Shown here piece by piece: positions 31,804 to 42,343 of a stretch of DNA of 64,000 nucleotides. The stretch covers positions 1,488,001 to 1,552,000 of the forward strand of contig RQOL01000915.1 of assembly GCA_013076295.1 (NCBI GenBank), given 5' to 3'. A program made the translations under genes and the position numbers. The stretch is from Sanderia malayensis (lineage: Eukaryota > Cnidaria > Scyphozoa > Semaeostomeae > Pelagiidae). The stretch's first letter is position 1; each line of letters begins with the position of its first letter. The notes under the pieces were generated by a model. It saw nothing but the letters and a program-made list of their open reading frames with translations, did not search any database and was not told where the DNA came from.

Positions 31804-31858
31804 CTAACATTTTTATAACATAATATGCTAATATATTAAAAATTCAGTCAAAAAAAGA

Positions 31859-32182
31859 TTAATTGATAATTTCATATGCAAATTCACTGCTGATGTCACT
31901 ATCTTCGTCTACCTCCTCAAATTCTAATGCAGTTTTTAAATCATCATCTAATGCCGCCTTTAAATCTTCATCTAAAAACATATCTTCACATATTTTAACT
32001 TCTTTACTATTGATCTGAAATAAAGCATCAATTATTGTTTCAGAATAAATTATTTGATTTACAACATCCATAACTTGGTCTATCTCCTCTTGTGTATAAT
32101 TATTCTGTAAAACCATCATAATATCCTTGATCTTGTTGTTTAAGGTATAGTTCGGAGCATTTTCCAATTCCTCATTTACCAT
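31859..32182 (-). CDS. acidic hypothetical protein
   Basis: This open frame of 107 codons, MVNEELENAPNYTLNNK onwards, ends in a Glu/Asp-rich C-terminus (DEDLKAALDDDLKTALEFEE). No domain is recognised. It resembles the protein at 33192-33509 only in being small, acidic and placed after a gene of the KYF-NTDF type; the two blocks (32456-31859 and 33778-33192) therefore look like a duplicated gene pair. Confidence 0.4.
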   Translation of the reverse strand: MVNEELENAPNYTLNNKIKDIMMVLQNNYTQEEIDQVMDVVNQIIYSETIIDALFQINSKEVKICEDMFLDEDLKAALDDDLKTALEFEEVDEDSDISSEFAYEIIN

Positions 32183-32228
32183 TTGATTATTTGCAACCCC
32201 TACATTTGCATTACAAATAACTAATAAA

Positions 32229-32456
32229 TCACTCTTTTTTTTTAATATAATCTAATTCACGCCTTTTATCTATCATGTTTTCGATTTCCTTTTCCAAACC
32301 CTCATTTCCAAAATATCGCGCATTATGTGAACTTTTCAATAGCTCATCTGTTTCTACAACTGCAAAGTCAGTGTTATGAAAAAAATATTTCATTTTGGAT
32401 AATTGATTGTTTCTCGGAAAAAACCCTTTTGTACGCAACATTCCAATCACATCCAA
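32229..32456 (-). CDS. hypothetical protein, KMKYFFHNTDF family (copy 1)
   Basis: A 75-codon frame includes FFPRNNQLSKMKYFFHNTDF, then VVETDELLKSS, and a charged C-terminus. The segment aligns with the protein at 33545-33810, which shares FP, KYF and NTDF spacing and the ELLLKS block. I do not know a family. Because two copies exist in one island, it is probably a real gene of the virus-like element. Confidence 0.4.
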   Translation of the reverse strand: MDVIGMLRTKGFFPRNNQLSKMKYFFHNTDFAVVETDELLKSSHNARYFGNEGLEKEIENMIDKRRELDYIKKKE

Positions 32457-33191
32457 CTTTTCTCAGAATATTTCCTTCAGATGTGATTCATATCTATTTA
32501 ACATTTCTTTTACATTTGTTGTGATTTCCAATCCTAATATTTCTCACATCTCATTATATTCTTTTTCAAATATACACAACATAAATTTACTCACAAATGA
32601 TTGAAATCCTAGTTGATACTTCAAACATCATTCACTAGTTTAAATTTTAACTTTACTCTTACTTTCGTTGTTCAAAATATCTAATGCATATTTTGAAACT
32701 TCATACGATATCACGAAACAGTTTGTTTTTTCTCTTGCAGAAAATGTATTCAAAATCTTCATCCCATCATCCTCGAAACTTCTAGTATCTTGAGTAAGTT
32801 TTTTTATCATTGGCATATTGAAGTGATCTAATGTAAATTAAAAACTTCATTTTAAGGCAATAGATTAAATATTATTTTTCTCACCTCTTTTTTGTTTTCT
32901 CTCTTTTCTTCTTCTTTTCTTCACTTCAATAGCTTACGAATTCCACTTAAACTGAACACATCATTTTCATTCAACCATTCGTTTTCCTAGCATGATCTCA
33001 AATGAGTGTTCAGCTCGAAAAAGAAAGTTAAAATTTCACTTTGTTCAAGTTGAACAAAAAAAACAAAAAGCTACTTTCAAACATTTACAATACCATATAA
33101 TCATATAACATAACTATAGATAAAATCATCTTTTAAACAATTACCGCATATTTATTAACTTGTTCATAGATTGTTCAATGAAACAAAAATT
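32457..33191. other. AT-rich stretch, no supported gene
   Basis: Only short frames without motifs. It may be the decayed upstream part of copy 1. Confidence 0.4.
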
Positions 33192-33509
33192 TCATTGTTC
33201 TTCCTCTGATGAGGAATCATTTGATGAATCACTAGAGGAGGCTTGTTTTTGTCGCTCCTCCTTAACCATACTCCCAAACGAGTGTAGCTTTCCAAGTCCT
33301 AACCCTGTGATAGTACTCTTTCCCTTTTGAGCTATGTGAGCAGGTGACTTCTGTTCAACTGCAAATTCGTTAACGAAATTTACGCCCAGAAAATCATCGA
33401 AAAGTGAATCCACCATTTCATCATTAGATAAGATACTAGCTGTAGCAGCAGCTACTTCATCCGTTTCTCCCATCAACTCTGAAATCTCAAGCAGAGTTTT
33501 CGTTGTCAC
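33192..33509 (-). CDS. hypothetical protein with Ser/Glu-rich end
   Basis: This 105-codon intact frame has MTTKTLLEISELMGETDEV at the start, FDDFLGVNFVNEFAVEQ in the middle and a Ser/Asp/Glu tail (SSDSSNDSSSEEEQ). No recognisable domain. It follows copy 2 of the KYF-NTDF protein. Confidence 0.4.
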   Translation of the reverse strand: MTTKTLLEISELMGETDEVAAATASILSNDEMVDSLFDDFLGVNFVNEFAVEQKSPAHIAQKGKSTITGLGLGKLHSFGSMVKEERQKQASSSDSSNDSSSEEEQ

Positions 33510-33544
33510 CGTAGATGTCTGAGATTATATGGATGGATTCGACT

Positions 33545-33810
33545 TCACCGTCGAAGCTTTCGTAACCTCAGTTTTCGGTTTTTCAACCTTTTTTCACCTT
33601 CGCTTTTCGCTTCACTTTTCCCTTCGCATTTTCCTTCGCGAGATGACATACTCAATTTCGTCTTCTTTCCACTCTTACGCCGTTCATCTCCTTCATCCGA
33701 TTTTCGTTTTAAACACGATTTCAACAGCAACTCATGATTCACAACTTGAAAGTCCGTATTTGAATAAAAGTACTTCAAATTCGCAAGTTATGCTTGCGTT
33801 GGAAACATAA
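33545..33810 (-). pseudogene. hypothetical protein, KYF-NTDF family (copy 2)
   Basis: The minus strand reads MFPTQA, an in-frame TAA (33788-33790), then LANLKYFYSNTDFQVVNHEL and a very basic C-terminus (KRKSDEGDERRKSGKKTK). It aligns with copy 1 at 32229-32456 across the stop. The basic tail looks nuclear or DNA-binding. This is an inference from composition. Confidence 0.45.
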
Positions 33811-33891
33811 TTTTAATTAAATTTATCAACACTCTATCTAACTCCTTCCTTATTTTAATTCTACTCATCACAAACTTTACATACAGACTAC

Positions 33892-34454
33892 TATGGTGGC
33901 CCATGAAGGCCAACTGAATTTTATAGTAGGTTTTTCTTTTTTACGAAAAAAAGTTTATTATGTCTTGGAAAATTTGGATAAAAAAAAACAAAAGATGACG
34001 AGCGAGGGTACGTATGCTCCACTCATACTGAGAATAATCCCTCTTCATATAATCTAGAATTTCTTCTCTTTTTAAATTCATTTCCACGTACTTTGCAAGG
34101 TCATCAGGCAAATTTTGGTCATCTTTCCAGGTAGACATTCCGGTTGGAATGTTCAAAAATGGCGGAAACTCCTTGTTGCTATGCACTTGTTTGAAAGCGA
34201 GGCTAACATTTCTATGGCCATGATGGGCCGCTAAAATTTCTTTCTTGAAATTAATTTGCGTGAAAAAAAATAAAAACTAAGAAAGAAAATAAAAATTGCA
34301 AAAAAATAAAATATTATTGTAAAAAAATAAAATTACCATAGAAAAACAAAAAAGTGAAATAGAAAATAAAGTTTTTCCAAAACATAATAAAACTTTTTTT
34401 CGTAAAAAAGAAAAACCTACCATAAAATTCAGTTGGCCTTCATGGGCCACCATA
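33892..34454 (-). mobile_element. E4: 563-bp deletion derivative of the integrase-type transposon family
   Basis: The ends are inverted repeats of about 75 bases. They start TATGGTGGCC, the same ten bases that start the right end of E3. The flanks GACTAC (33886-33891) and GACCAC (34455-34460) look like a 6-bp duplication with one change. Inside, a minus-strand frame has the N-terminal integrase block of E3. All other genes are lost, so it would need a helper integrase. Confidence 0.75.
33941..34186 (-). pseudogene. integrase N-terminal fragment in E4
   Basis: LKREEILDYMKRDYSQYEWS and IRTLARHLL correspond to E3's LQRSEILNFVMRDFPQYRWS and MRTLDRRLR. This is the helix-turn-helix-like start of the integrase. 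The catalytic part is deleted. Confidence 0.7.
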
Positions 34455-34854
34455 GACCACATAAACGTATCTCATTAATTGAATCACGAATTCGAAGAAT
34501 TCTAACCAATTCACATTCATTGAGCGAAAAAATTATGTTAATAAACTCCGTAAACGCAGTAAATCCAACGGTATAAGATAATAATGAAGTAAATAAATCA
34601 TAATGAATATCTCGCCCATTTACTTCCTCTAGAGCTATTCTCAAAACATCATTAATTGAAAATGGTGCAAGAATACAAACTGTTCTTTTTACTTTACTGG
34701 CATATTTAGAAACACCGAGCATACCTTCTCCGGTAAAGCTTTGCGAACATTCAGTTAACTTCTTCACAAACACCATCTTTTTCGCCTTGTCTTCTTTCTT
34801 CAAACTTCACATTTGCCTGTAACTGAATAATTTCGAGTTTTCTCGGGTTACTTA

Positions 34855-35125
34855 AAATGCGACAACAATAGTGCGCTTCTATCCAATCACATTTCAACTT
34901 TTAATCAAACCATTCTTTTTATTCAAATCAAATTATTTTCAATTTACATATTCCCTCCCTAAATGCAACAACAATACTTAACTTCTATCCAATCACATTT
35001 CAACTTTTAATCGAACGATTCTTTTTATCCAATCAAATTATTTTCAATTTACATATTCCCTCCCCTGGAAATGTAAATGCAACAACAATACTTAACTTCT
35101 ATCCTATCACATTTCACCTTTCTCA
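34855..35125. repeat. ~120-bp tandem repeat, about 2.5 units
   Basis: Units contain ACAACAATA-CTTCTATCCAATCAC, then CATTTCAACTTTTAATC and ATTTACATATTCCCTCCC. Each unit carries a CCAAT box. They lie just upstream of the start of the split gene, and upstream of the rightward gene at 35418. Confidence 0.65.
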
Positions 35126-35253
35126 CGGCTTGAACACATGTAGAATTATTTTTAACTCTTATCCAAATACCTTCCTCGTTCCCAGACTATTGAGAAACTG
35201 GTTTAACTTGTTTTTTAAGTAAATTAACAACGCCCTCCATCATTTCATTTCTG

Positions 35254-35279
35254 TGCTATATAAATATTTGTATAGCACA
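35254..35279 (+). promoter_or_regulatory. TATA box inside a near-perfect palindrome
   Basis: GTGCTATATAAATATTTG followed by TATAGCAC is nearly self-complementary and contains TATATAAA. It is upstream of the frames at 35418-35884. Confidence 0.45.
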
Positions 35280-35417
35280 AAACCGCCACGTAATCAAAAC
35301 TTTTGGAATTTAATTTCCTACAATTGTGCGGTTTTTATGCAAACTACATTTCTATATCTCGTTTCATGCTCATAAATACATTAGCTTCAACTCAACATTC
35401 ACTTTACCATTTTCAAG

Positions 35418-35884
35418 ATGAATACGTCCACGTACAAAAGCATCCGAAGCATTCCAGCTCCATTTTGGCTGATGTGCATTCATGAATCAGTGAAGTTAAA
35501 GATACCAGTAGGTATTTTGTTTCAAAATGCAAACATAAGAAAAATGCAAACATAAGGAAAATGTGGCAGAATATCAGTGAAAAGGAAAAATACAAGAACC
35601 TGCAAAAGAGACTGAAAACCGAAGTGAGAAGAGATGGCTTCGCCAGATTGGGGAGGGAAGTAATCTTCTCCCCCGAGATATTTGTTGCAAACGCTCCTTC
35701 TGGGCATGAGCTGGAGGGTCTCTCACCTGAGCATCGTTGGGCTCTTTGGCAGGAGATCCTTCCACTCAAACATGTTGAAATTATAGTTCCTTATAGAGGG
35801 AGTGTGGGCGATGAATCACCCCCTCATAAAAACATTCACTTTGAATGTGATAAATTAAAAAAGATTGATTGCAGTGGTAATTGA
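35418..35884 (+). pseudogene. unknown protein, probably two exons or a broken frame
   Basis: ATG at 35418 opens MNTSTYKSIRSIPAPFW. A second frame from 35561 to 35884 reads REVIFSPEIFVANAPSGHEL and LSPEHRWALWQEILPLKH, followed by an acidic/basic end. The second frame is rich in non-repetitive residues and looks like real protein, but no family is recognised. The join between the two may be an intron (GTATTTTG at about 35512) or a frameshift. It is the rightmost gene of the virus-like island. Confidence 0.4.
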
Positions 35885-36237
35885 AGCCTCCCATCTCAGT
35901 GTCTAAGTCTTCCATCTTCAACTCCATTCTATAGTTAGCATATTTACTTTTTAAAATCTTTCTGGTCTTTCTCCCCATCTCAATTATCTTATTACCTTGC
36001 ATTTCAATTGATTAATTTGTAAAACAAAAAACATTTCTGGTCTCATTGTTGGCTCTAGCTTAAATGTTTAATTATTTACAACCTCAGTCCTAATTTATAA
36101 CCGTATTCATCTGTTAAAAACTTGGGACTAAACAATGATGTACCGCATCTCATCGCATGTTTTTTTTTCTCTTCAAAATTATCAATTCTCCAAATTAAAT
36201 GACCGTTCTCTGATAAACTACTTTCTAATTTACTTCT
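35885..36237. other. AT-rich stretch without a supported gene
   Basis: Nothing recognised. It separates the virus-like island from the tandem repeat array. Confidence 0.4.
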
Positions 36238-37498
36238 TTGTCAAAATTTAATGGCTTTCTGTGAACAAGAAAAAGTGAGAAAAAACGTGTTGCCTATCCT
36301 GAAGGTTACTTGCTGACTTGGCAAAAACATGGGGTTTAAGAAAACTCTGTTTCTAATAAAGGACTTCATTACAAGAAGCTTAACAGCAATTTAGGATCTG
36401 AGCTCCAAACTTTGTAACAGTTTGTTGTTCTCAGATAAATATACTGCATACTGACAAAAACGCAGTGCTCTCATCAACAAAAGCCTAGGGGAAATGTGGA
36501 TGAGCTTAAGAAACTTTACATCTTATGAAAAAAAATTTGTAATAGACAACTTGGCAACCCTTCATGACTCAAGCTCTAGCAACCAGAAAAACCACCGGTT
36601 TTCAATTAAACATAGAAAGTACTGGCAAAAAACCAGAGCTTTGCTAAACCAGCACAAATGAAAAGAATAAATTAAAATTTGACTGTCAAAATTTAATGGC
36701 TTTCTGTGAAAATGACAAGTTGGAAAAAAAACATGTTTTCTCTATCATGAAGGTTACTTGCTGACTTGGCAAAAAACTTGGATTCCAAAAAATCTCTGTT
36801 TCTGATACAGGACTTAATTACACGAAGCTCGACAGGAATTAAGGATCTGAGCTCCAAACTTTGTAACAGCTTCTTGCTCTCAAATATATATAATGCTTCT
36901 GACAAAAAAGTAGGCAGTGCTTCCATTAACTAAACCCTATGAAAACAGTGGACCAGCTTCCTTGAGAAAAATTTCAAAACTGAACAATTTGGCGAGCATT
37001 TGAGACCCAAGCTGTAAAAACTGGAAAAGCTGCTGGTTTTCACCTAAATATAAAGAGTACTGACAAGACACCAGAGCATTGCTCAACAAGCACAAAGCAA
37101 AACAATCAACGAAAATTTGACTGTCAAAATTTATTGGCTTTCCGTGAAAATGACAATTTGCAAAATACATGTTTTGCCTATCAGGAGGGTTACTTGCTGA
37201 CTTTGCAAAAAATTGGGGTTTCAGAAAACTCTCTGATAGAGGATTTTATTTTATTACACAAAGCTTGACAGCAATTTAGGATCTGAGCTCCAAACTTTGT
37301 AACAGTTTCTTGTTCTCAAATAAATATAGTGGATACTGACAAAAAAGCAGTGCTCTCATCAACAAAAGCCTAGGGGAAAGGTTGATGAGCTTAAGAGACT
37401 TTACATCTTATGAAAAAAAATTGTAACAGACAACTTTGCAACCCTTCATGACCCAAGCTCTAGAAACTGGAAAAACTACCAGTTTTCAATTAAACATA
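36238..37498. repeat. ~440-bp tandem satellite, first block (about 2.9 units)
   Basis: Landmarks such as GGTTACTTGCTGACTT recur at about 36305, 36745 and 37187, and GAGCTCCAAACTTTGTAACA recurs once per unit. The array is interrupted at 37499 by the Harbinger element and resumes at 47350. Units differ by perhaps 10-15 percent, so the array is not newly amplified. Confidence 0.85.
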
Positions 37499-37691
37499 AG
37501 CCCAATTTACACGACACTTTTCAACCCGGGTTCAACCCAGGTTGACCCCAACCCAGTTTCAACCCAGTCCGATTTACACGGCTGCGTTGAAATTTGTCGT
37601 GTAAATCGAAACTTGGGGTGAACTCCGGTTAGCAAGACCCACGCATGCGTACTCAGTGTGTCGCGTTGGTGAGCAAAAGAAAACACGAAAA

Positions 37692-37769
37692 ATGGCGGAC
37701 TATATCCGCATCGCACTCCTCATGAAATCATTGTTGCTGTTGGCTAGTTTGTATAAGCGAAATGTTTAT
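37692..37769 (+). CDS. Harbinger transposase, first 26 codons (cut off by E1)
   Basis: ATG at 37692 opens a frame that ends exactly with the target duplication GTTTAT. It continues in the same phase at 44779 after E1 is removed. This is therefore the true start of the transposase, not the ATG-like start that happens to lie in the E1 terminal repeat. Confidence 0.75.
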
Positions 37770-38688
37770 TATAGAGTTAGATAATGGACATAATAGTGTC
37801 TCCGTGAATGCGAATTTGATTCGTATGCGAGAAGGCGACATTGAGTTGAATGCGAATGCGATATTGAGTTTGCATACTCTAAGAGAATGCGAATACACAC
37901 TTGCATGAGAGGAAGTCTGATCGCGACACGACTCGATGAAGTAATTTTGTCCAGTGCATAACGTTGTATTGCGAGTGTCTCGTTTGATTGACACTTAAAA
38001 CAATGGGTGGGAGGAGATGGGAGGAGTTGATAATGAACATGTTGTAAACAGGCTGCAGGTCACAATGTGAATGACAGTATCCATGTTGGAATTAGGGCTC
38101 CTTCTAAAACACAGAACATGAAACAAGTGGCTAGCTGGAACGCAGAACAAGATGCAGTATTCTATATTCTATTAAAATTTGAACAATACAGAGCTGAGTA
38201 TCTTTTCAAGATGTAAAAATCGTTGTCATTGGCCTAAATTGAAGTTTGCCTGAATTGAAAGTATATAATGTAAATACAGAGGAACAGAGGTAAGTGATAT
38301 TATTCGTGCAAAAGCGTTTTTATATACCTCTTTGTTTGATCTGTCAAGCTGTCAGACGAATAAAGACAAAAAGCTTTAGTATTTACTATGTTTCGCCATG
38401 TTTCCGATTTTAAAAGCTAAATTGAGAATCAGAAAAGAAATACAACACAAAAACGTGAACAGACTAACAATTCTCGCTTATGAATAGAATAGCTGAACAA
38501 AACCGTGTATATGTTAAAGTTTGTAAACATCTACAAATAATCTGGATATATATCGTGGTGTATTAGGTGAGAAGTTAATTAGCTTATTCCAAAAATGTTA
38601 AAAATATGCTTCAAAATGTTCTAAGTGAAAATGTCATTAAAAGAGTCAGGGATTTGAAAATCCATATCTGCCATGCTTGAGGGCTGTG
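37770..38688 (+). repeat. E1 left terminal inverted repeat
   Basis: About 919 bp, inverted relative to 43856-44772 with roughly 95 percent identity by eye. The outer 200 bases contain repeated GAATGCGAA motifs. The inner edge includes the last codons of the HECT gene. About 50 bases near 38370-38415 match the 3' end of the Penelope-like element. Confidence 0.88.
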
Positions 38689-41580
38689 ATCATGGCTTTT
38701 TCGAAACTGGCCTCTGATGAGTGCACTGTTGGCAAGCGTAAAATGTTTAGACATGCAGATGACGTGAGCAGTAAATAGTCGTCATCATCCGGCAGAAACT
38801 GAATAGATATTTCCATCGAGCTGCCGGTCTTGGAATTTGCCAACCAGTCGTGAATGCCAGAAGTGCTGTCACTCGCAATTCGTCATCATCTGCTGATTTG
38901 TTGTCCTGTATAAAGCTGGTGAGCCAGTCATAGGCCTGTCTTTCGGCGTATTTTTGCGGCTTGGGATCTTGAATCAAAACTAAAAAATCGGCTGGTCCGA
39001 AATACTTTTTTGTAGCAGAGAACAGCTCTGTAAACCTCTGCGGATGACGCTCCATAAAGTTGTAAAAGTCCAATCTGCGTAATCCGTTTGTCATTTCCTT
39101 TATGACCTCACTTCGTGATCGCATAAGTTCATTGTACAATAGTTCTTGAATGAAACTGCTTTTATTTGCCATTGTAATTTTAGCTGCCACTGGCCAACGT
39201 GAGTTGCTTACAATCTGCCAATACGATTCGGATCTTGGATCATTGTTAAATATTTGCTCCATCTTGTTATTGTCCGTACAAATGTCTAATTCCTCAATTA
39301 AAAAGTGAATATTTTCAGTGGCCTATGTCAAAGGGATATCGTGCTTAGAAAGCTTTCTCACTATCTCATCCTCAGATGCTCCTCTTGCTGCACTGATTAT
39401 TGAAGGTGCAAGCTGCGTGAAACTTGTTGTTGGTCCATCTTGCACAATTGTATGCACTGCCATCATTTCCCAAAGAGGGTACAAGAATAGTTTCGTGACG
39501 TCTTTCACTGGCACGAGTCGAAGAGCATTGCCCTCAAACAATCTTTTTCTCATTTCCTCTCATGCTATGTTGAAAAATTTAGCCTTCAGCGAACCGCCAT
39601 CGAGACCTTCTTCACCTTTAAAACTAATCTCCAAAGTTTTTCCCAAGTCTGTGATATGGTTTCCAATTTTGCGTTTGTAGAACTTTAATATGCCAGGCCA
39701 CAAAGCTTCGCGATCAATTTCTAAATTTTCGTAGCCGACAGTCAATGTTCTTCTTTTGAAGTTCTCCAACAAGGATTGCAGACTTGGTTCACAAGCTTCA
39801 ATTTTTCCACGTGCATTTTGGATGTTAGCTGCAGATAGCACGCTGTCAGTTAAGTCAACAGGCTTTTCAAGCAATTTATTGGCAGCCTCTTCTATTGATT
39901 TGCAGCCAAAAATAGCGATATCCATTTGTTCTTCGCTGTGGTTCGGAAAAAGCTCCAAGAGTTGCGCTTTCATGCCAGCCTCTCTTTCAACTTCTGTCGC
40001 CGATTTGGTGGCTGAGCCGCTGGCACACGAGGCGTCATTCATTGATGGAGACGACATTGCACCAACACTGCTGTTTTCTAAATCATTATAGAAATCATCT
40101 AGATCATCTCCTGACCATTCGTCAAATGTATCACGACGCATTTCATTTGTAGATGTTTCTTGACCTCCCTTCTTGCATGTCTGCAAATGTTGCTTCATTT
40201 CTCGGAGAGCGATTTCTCTGCAACAGTTGCGACAAGTCGATTGAATGTCAGCATCGGCTGTGACACATTTGACCATCGAAAGGTTGCTTTGCATTGGCCT
40301 GATGTAAAGAACAGTGTTACAAGTTAGTTGTTCCTTCAAGTACGAAACAGTATAACCTGTTGGTGACATAGGAATAGTGAGTAGCTTCCTCTTACTACCA
40401 CCTCCATCTGCTCGAAGGAGTTCAAAAGCACCTCCCTGACTCTTCAACTTGGGATAGGTTGTTTCTAAAACACGGCGCAGTTTCCCATGGCCGGACTTCT
40501 TATCATCAAACGTTATCCGATGCTTTCCAAGGCCAGCCTCTTGCAGCTCCATTAAAGTAGCAGGGCTTGGTGATGTGGCACAATGTTTTGCATTCAATAG
40601 GCAGAAATTATGGGTCCAGGTTTCTTTTGGCTTTATGAATACAATATTACCACACCCTCCTTTCGGTCTTCTTTCAAACGATTGCCTGCTACCTGTACCA
40701 CCCATACTAGGAAATGCTCTCCTATAAATAATTATAATGCCGTAAATAATATTGCAAGTGATAAAAATAAGCCATTTTACTAGACAAGGAATGGAATTGA
40801 TGGAAAATAGTTTCGATAAAAACATAATTTGCTGCAGTTCTTATTGTTTGGATTACGCTGGATCGTTTGGATCAAATAATGTTTAGAATTGCAATCTGAA
40901 TGACATTGAAATTTTCAGTTTACTTTTCTTTTGACAACAATCTTCATATCAAAGTTGTGTTCGGTTGTTCAGAAATTAGAAAAATTGAATGCTAGACATT
41001 TCAAACAATAACAAATTTCCACAATTTAGATTCTAGAACTTGAAGAAAACATTACCGTGAATAACAGGAACAACATTTAACTTGCGTATGTCGAACGTGA
41101 GATGATACAAATGTTAGCCATACATGCATCTTAGTCTCGTCTATTCTAACGTTCGGCAGCGTAAAACTGTGTTGCTGAGAAAACATTCATATACTGTGAG
41201 TCGTTAAGGATGCTCGAGAATATAAGAATAAGTGTAGCTCACCTGAAATCGGCGTTGGCAGATGTACTTGTCATTGACGTTCCAGTTCCACGCGAAAATC
41301 CGGCAAAGTTTGCCAGAGGGGTTGAACCACTAACTGATGTCATACTTCTGATGCCACTGGAACAAGTGTTAGTAGCAGATACATGTAAGAGAGAAGGAGT
41401 TCTTGTAGTTCGCATTGGTGGTATGTACGGTCGTTCTGTTGTGGCACTAGTTTCATTCTTCTGTTCCTTTAAGTTGTCCTTGAGTTTTTCAATTCGCTTC
41501 AGTGCATCCTGCAGTAACGCGTTTAAGTTTTGGTCGTTGTTTTCTGCCATGTTCGTAAATGTTGAAAATAATGTTGCCAA
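38646..41580 (-). pseudogene. E1 cargo: HECT-type E3 ubiquitin ligase with CUE-like domain
   Basis: HECT ligases take ubiquitin from E2 onto their own Cys and pass it to a substrate. Exon 1 (41580-41243) encodes a coiled coil (NALLQDALKRIEKLKDNL) and ends CAG|GTGAGC. Exon 2 starts at 40722, in frame. It encodes a Cys/His cluster (STCRNCCREIALREMKQHL), a CUE-like ubiquitin-binding segment (LLELFPNHSEEQMDIAI ... SIEEAANKLL) and the N-lobe start (GLDGGSLKAKFF). The C-lobe keeps the catalytic Cys (TSSACLNILRLPTVHSSE) and ends GRYGFSNP. In-frame TGA (39560) and TAG (39323) and a shift near 38830 inactivate it. It resembles G2E3-type HECT proteins. Confidence 0.78.
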
Positions 41581-42343
41581 ACGTGATTATCGAGAGAGCG
41601 AAGAACACCTATTCTATGTAGAGCAAGCAACAATTGAACTAATTTTCGGTCGAAAGGGACATGGTATAAATAACAAGAGCCTTAGATCCCAGACCCCAAA
41701 CCTGGACTACGTCCTTTTCAAAAAAATCACACTTATCAATTAAATAGCAGTGGACCGACATAAACAATATCACTAGCTAGACAAAAGAAGATTGCTACTT
41801 CTTTTATAACAAACCCAATATCATATAAGCTAAGCTGCAATATAATATAGCTAAGCTGCTTATATTATATGATTATTACAATTCATTTACAATTAACACC
41901 AAGAAGTATGATCACAATTTCAACACCTGCATGCAAACATCCGTTTTTTACTGCACCCATCCTGTCGGTAGGTCATCAGAAATAAACACCTGCTCTTTCT
42001 CTTTCCTGTTATTCTGTGACGCAATTTTGTCTGGTTATTAATATTTCGTACATAGAAGAATGGTTTGCTGCGTAGCAGGAATATGTTATATTGTAAACGA
42101 TTTCTATAAATGGGCTTGGCTGCTGGGTGGCAGGCTAGCAGGCTAGCAGGCTAACAATGCAACTCAATTGCAATGTTGTCTGACAATTAGGTAGTTTATC
42201 CTCATTCAGTGTATTTTACATTACAGCCAAATTAGAGCATTGATAATATTAGCAGAAAATTGACTGACGTAAATATACAGTCATACACGCAACTGGTGTA
42301 ATATTCAGTAAGAAATCTTCCTGTGACTACTTGTTGTCGTAGT
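41581..42343. promoter_or_regulatory. E1 divergent intergenic region
   Basis: This stretch separates the HECT gene and the integrase, which point away from each other, so it should hold both promoters. It contains interlocked direct and inverted repeats of AGCTAAGCTGC and TCATATAA (41820-41876) and GCAGGCTA repeats (42130-42153). No clear TATA box was chosen. Confidence 0.4.

Larger units (their letters stand above)
33788..34803 (-). pseudogene. unknown protein of the virus-like island, split by element E4
   Basis: A frame starting near 34803 (KKMVFVKKLTECSQSF ... ILAPFSINDVLRIALEEV) reaches the right edge of E4 at 34461. Removing E4 and one target copy, it continues in phase (LYVKFVMSRIKIRKELDRV) to a stop at 33788. 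So this was an open gene when E4 landed. No family is recognised; a mixed helical protein of roughly 150 residues would result. Confidence 0.5.

Noticed and set aside
35522..35769. Minus-strand frames of 60-120 codons
   Set aside because: They are shadows of the plus-strand frame at 35561-35884 and are hydrophobic/low-complexity.
25460..35884. Terminal inverted repeats of a full Polinton
   Set aside because: No long inverted repeats bound the island; only E4's own ends are inverted within it.
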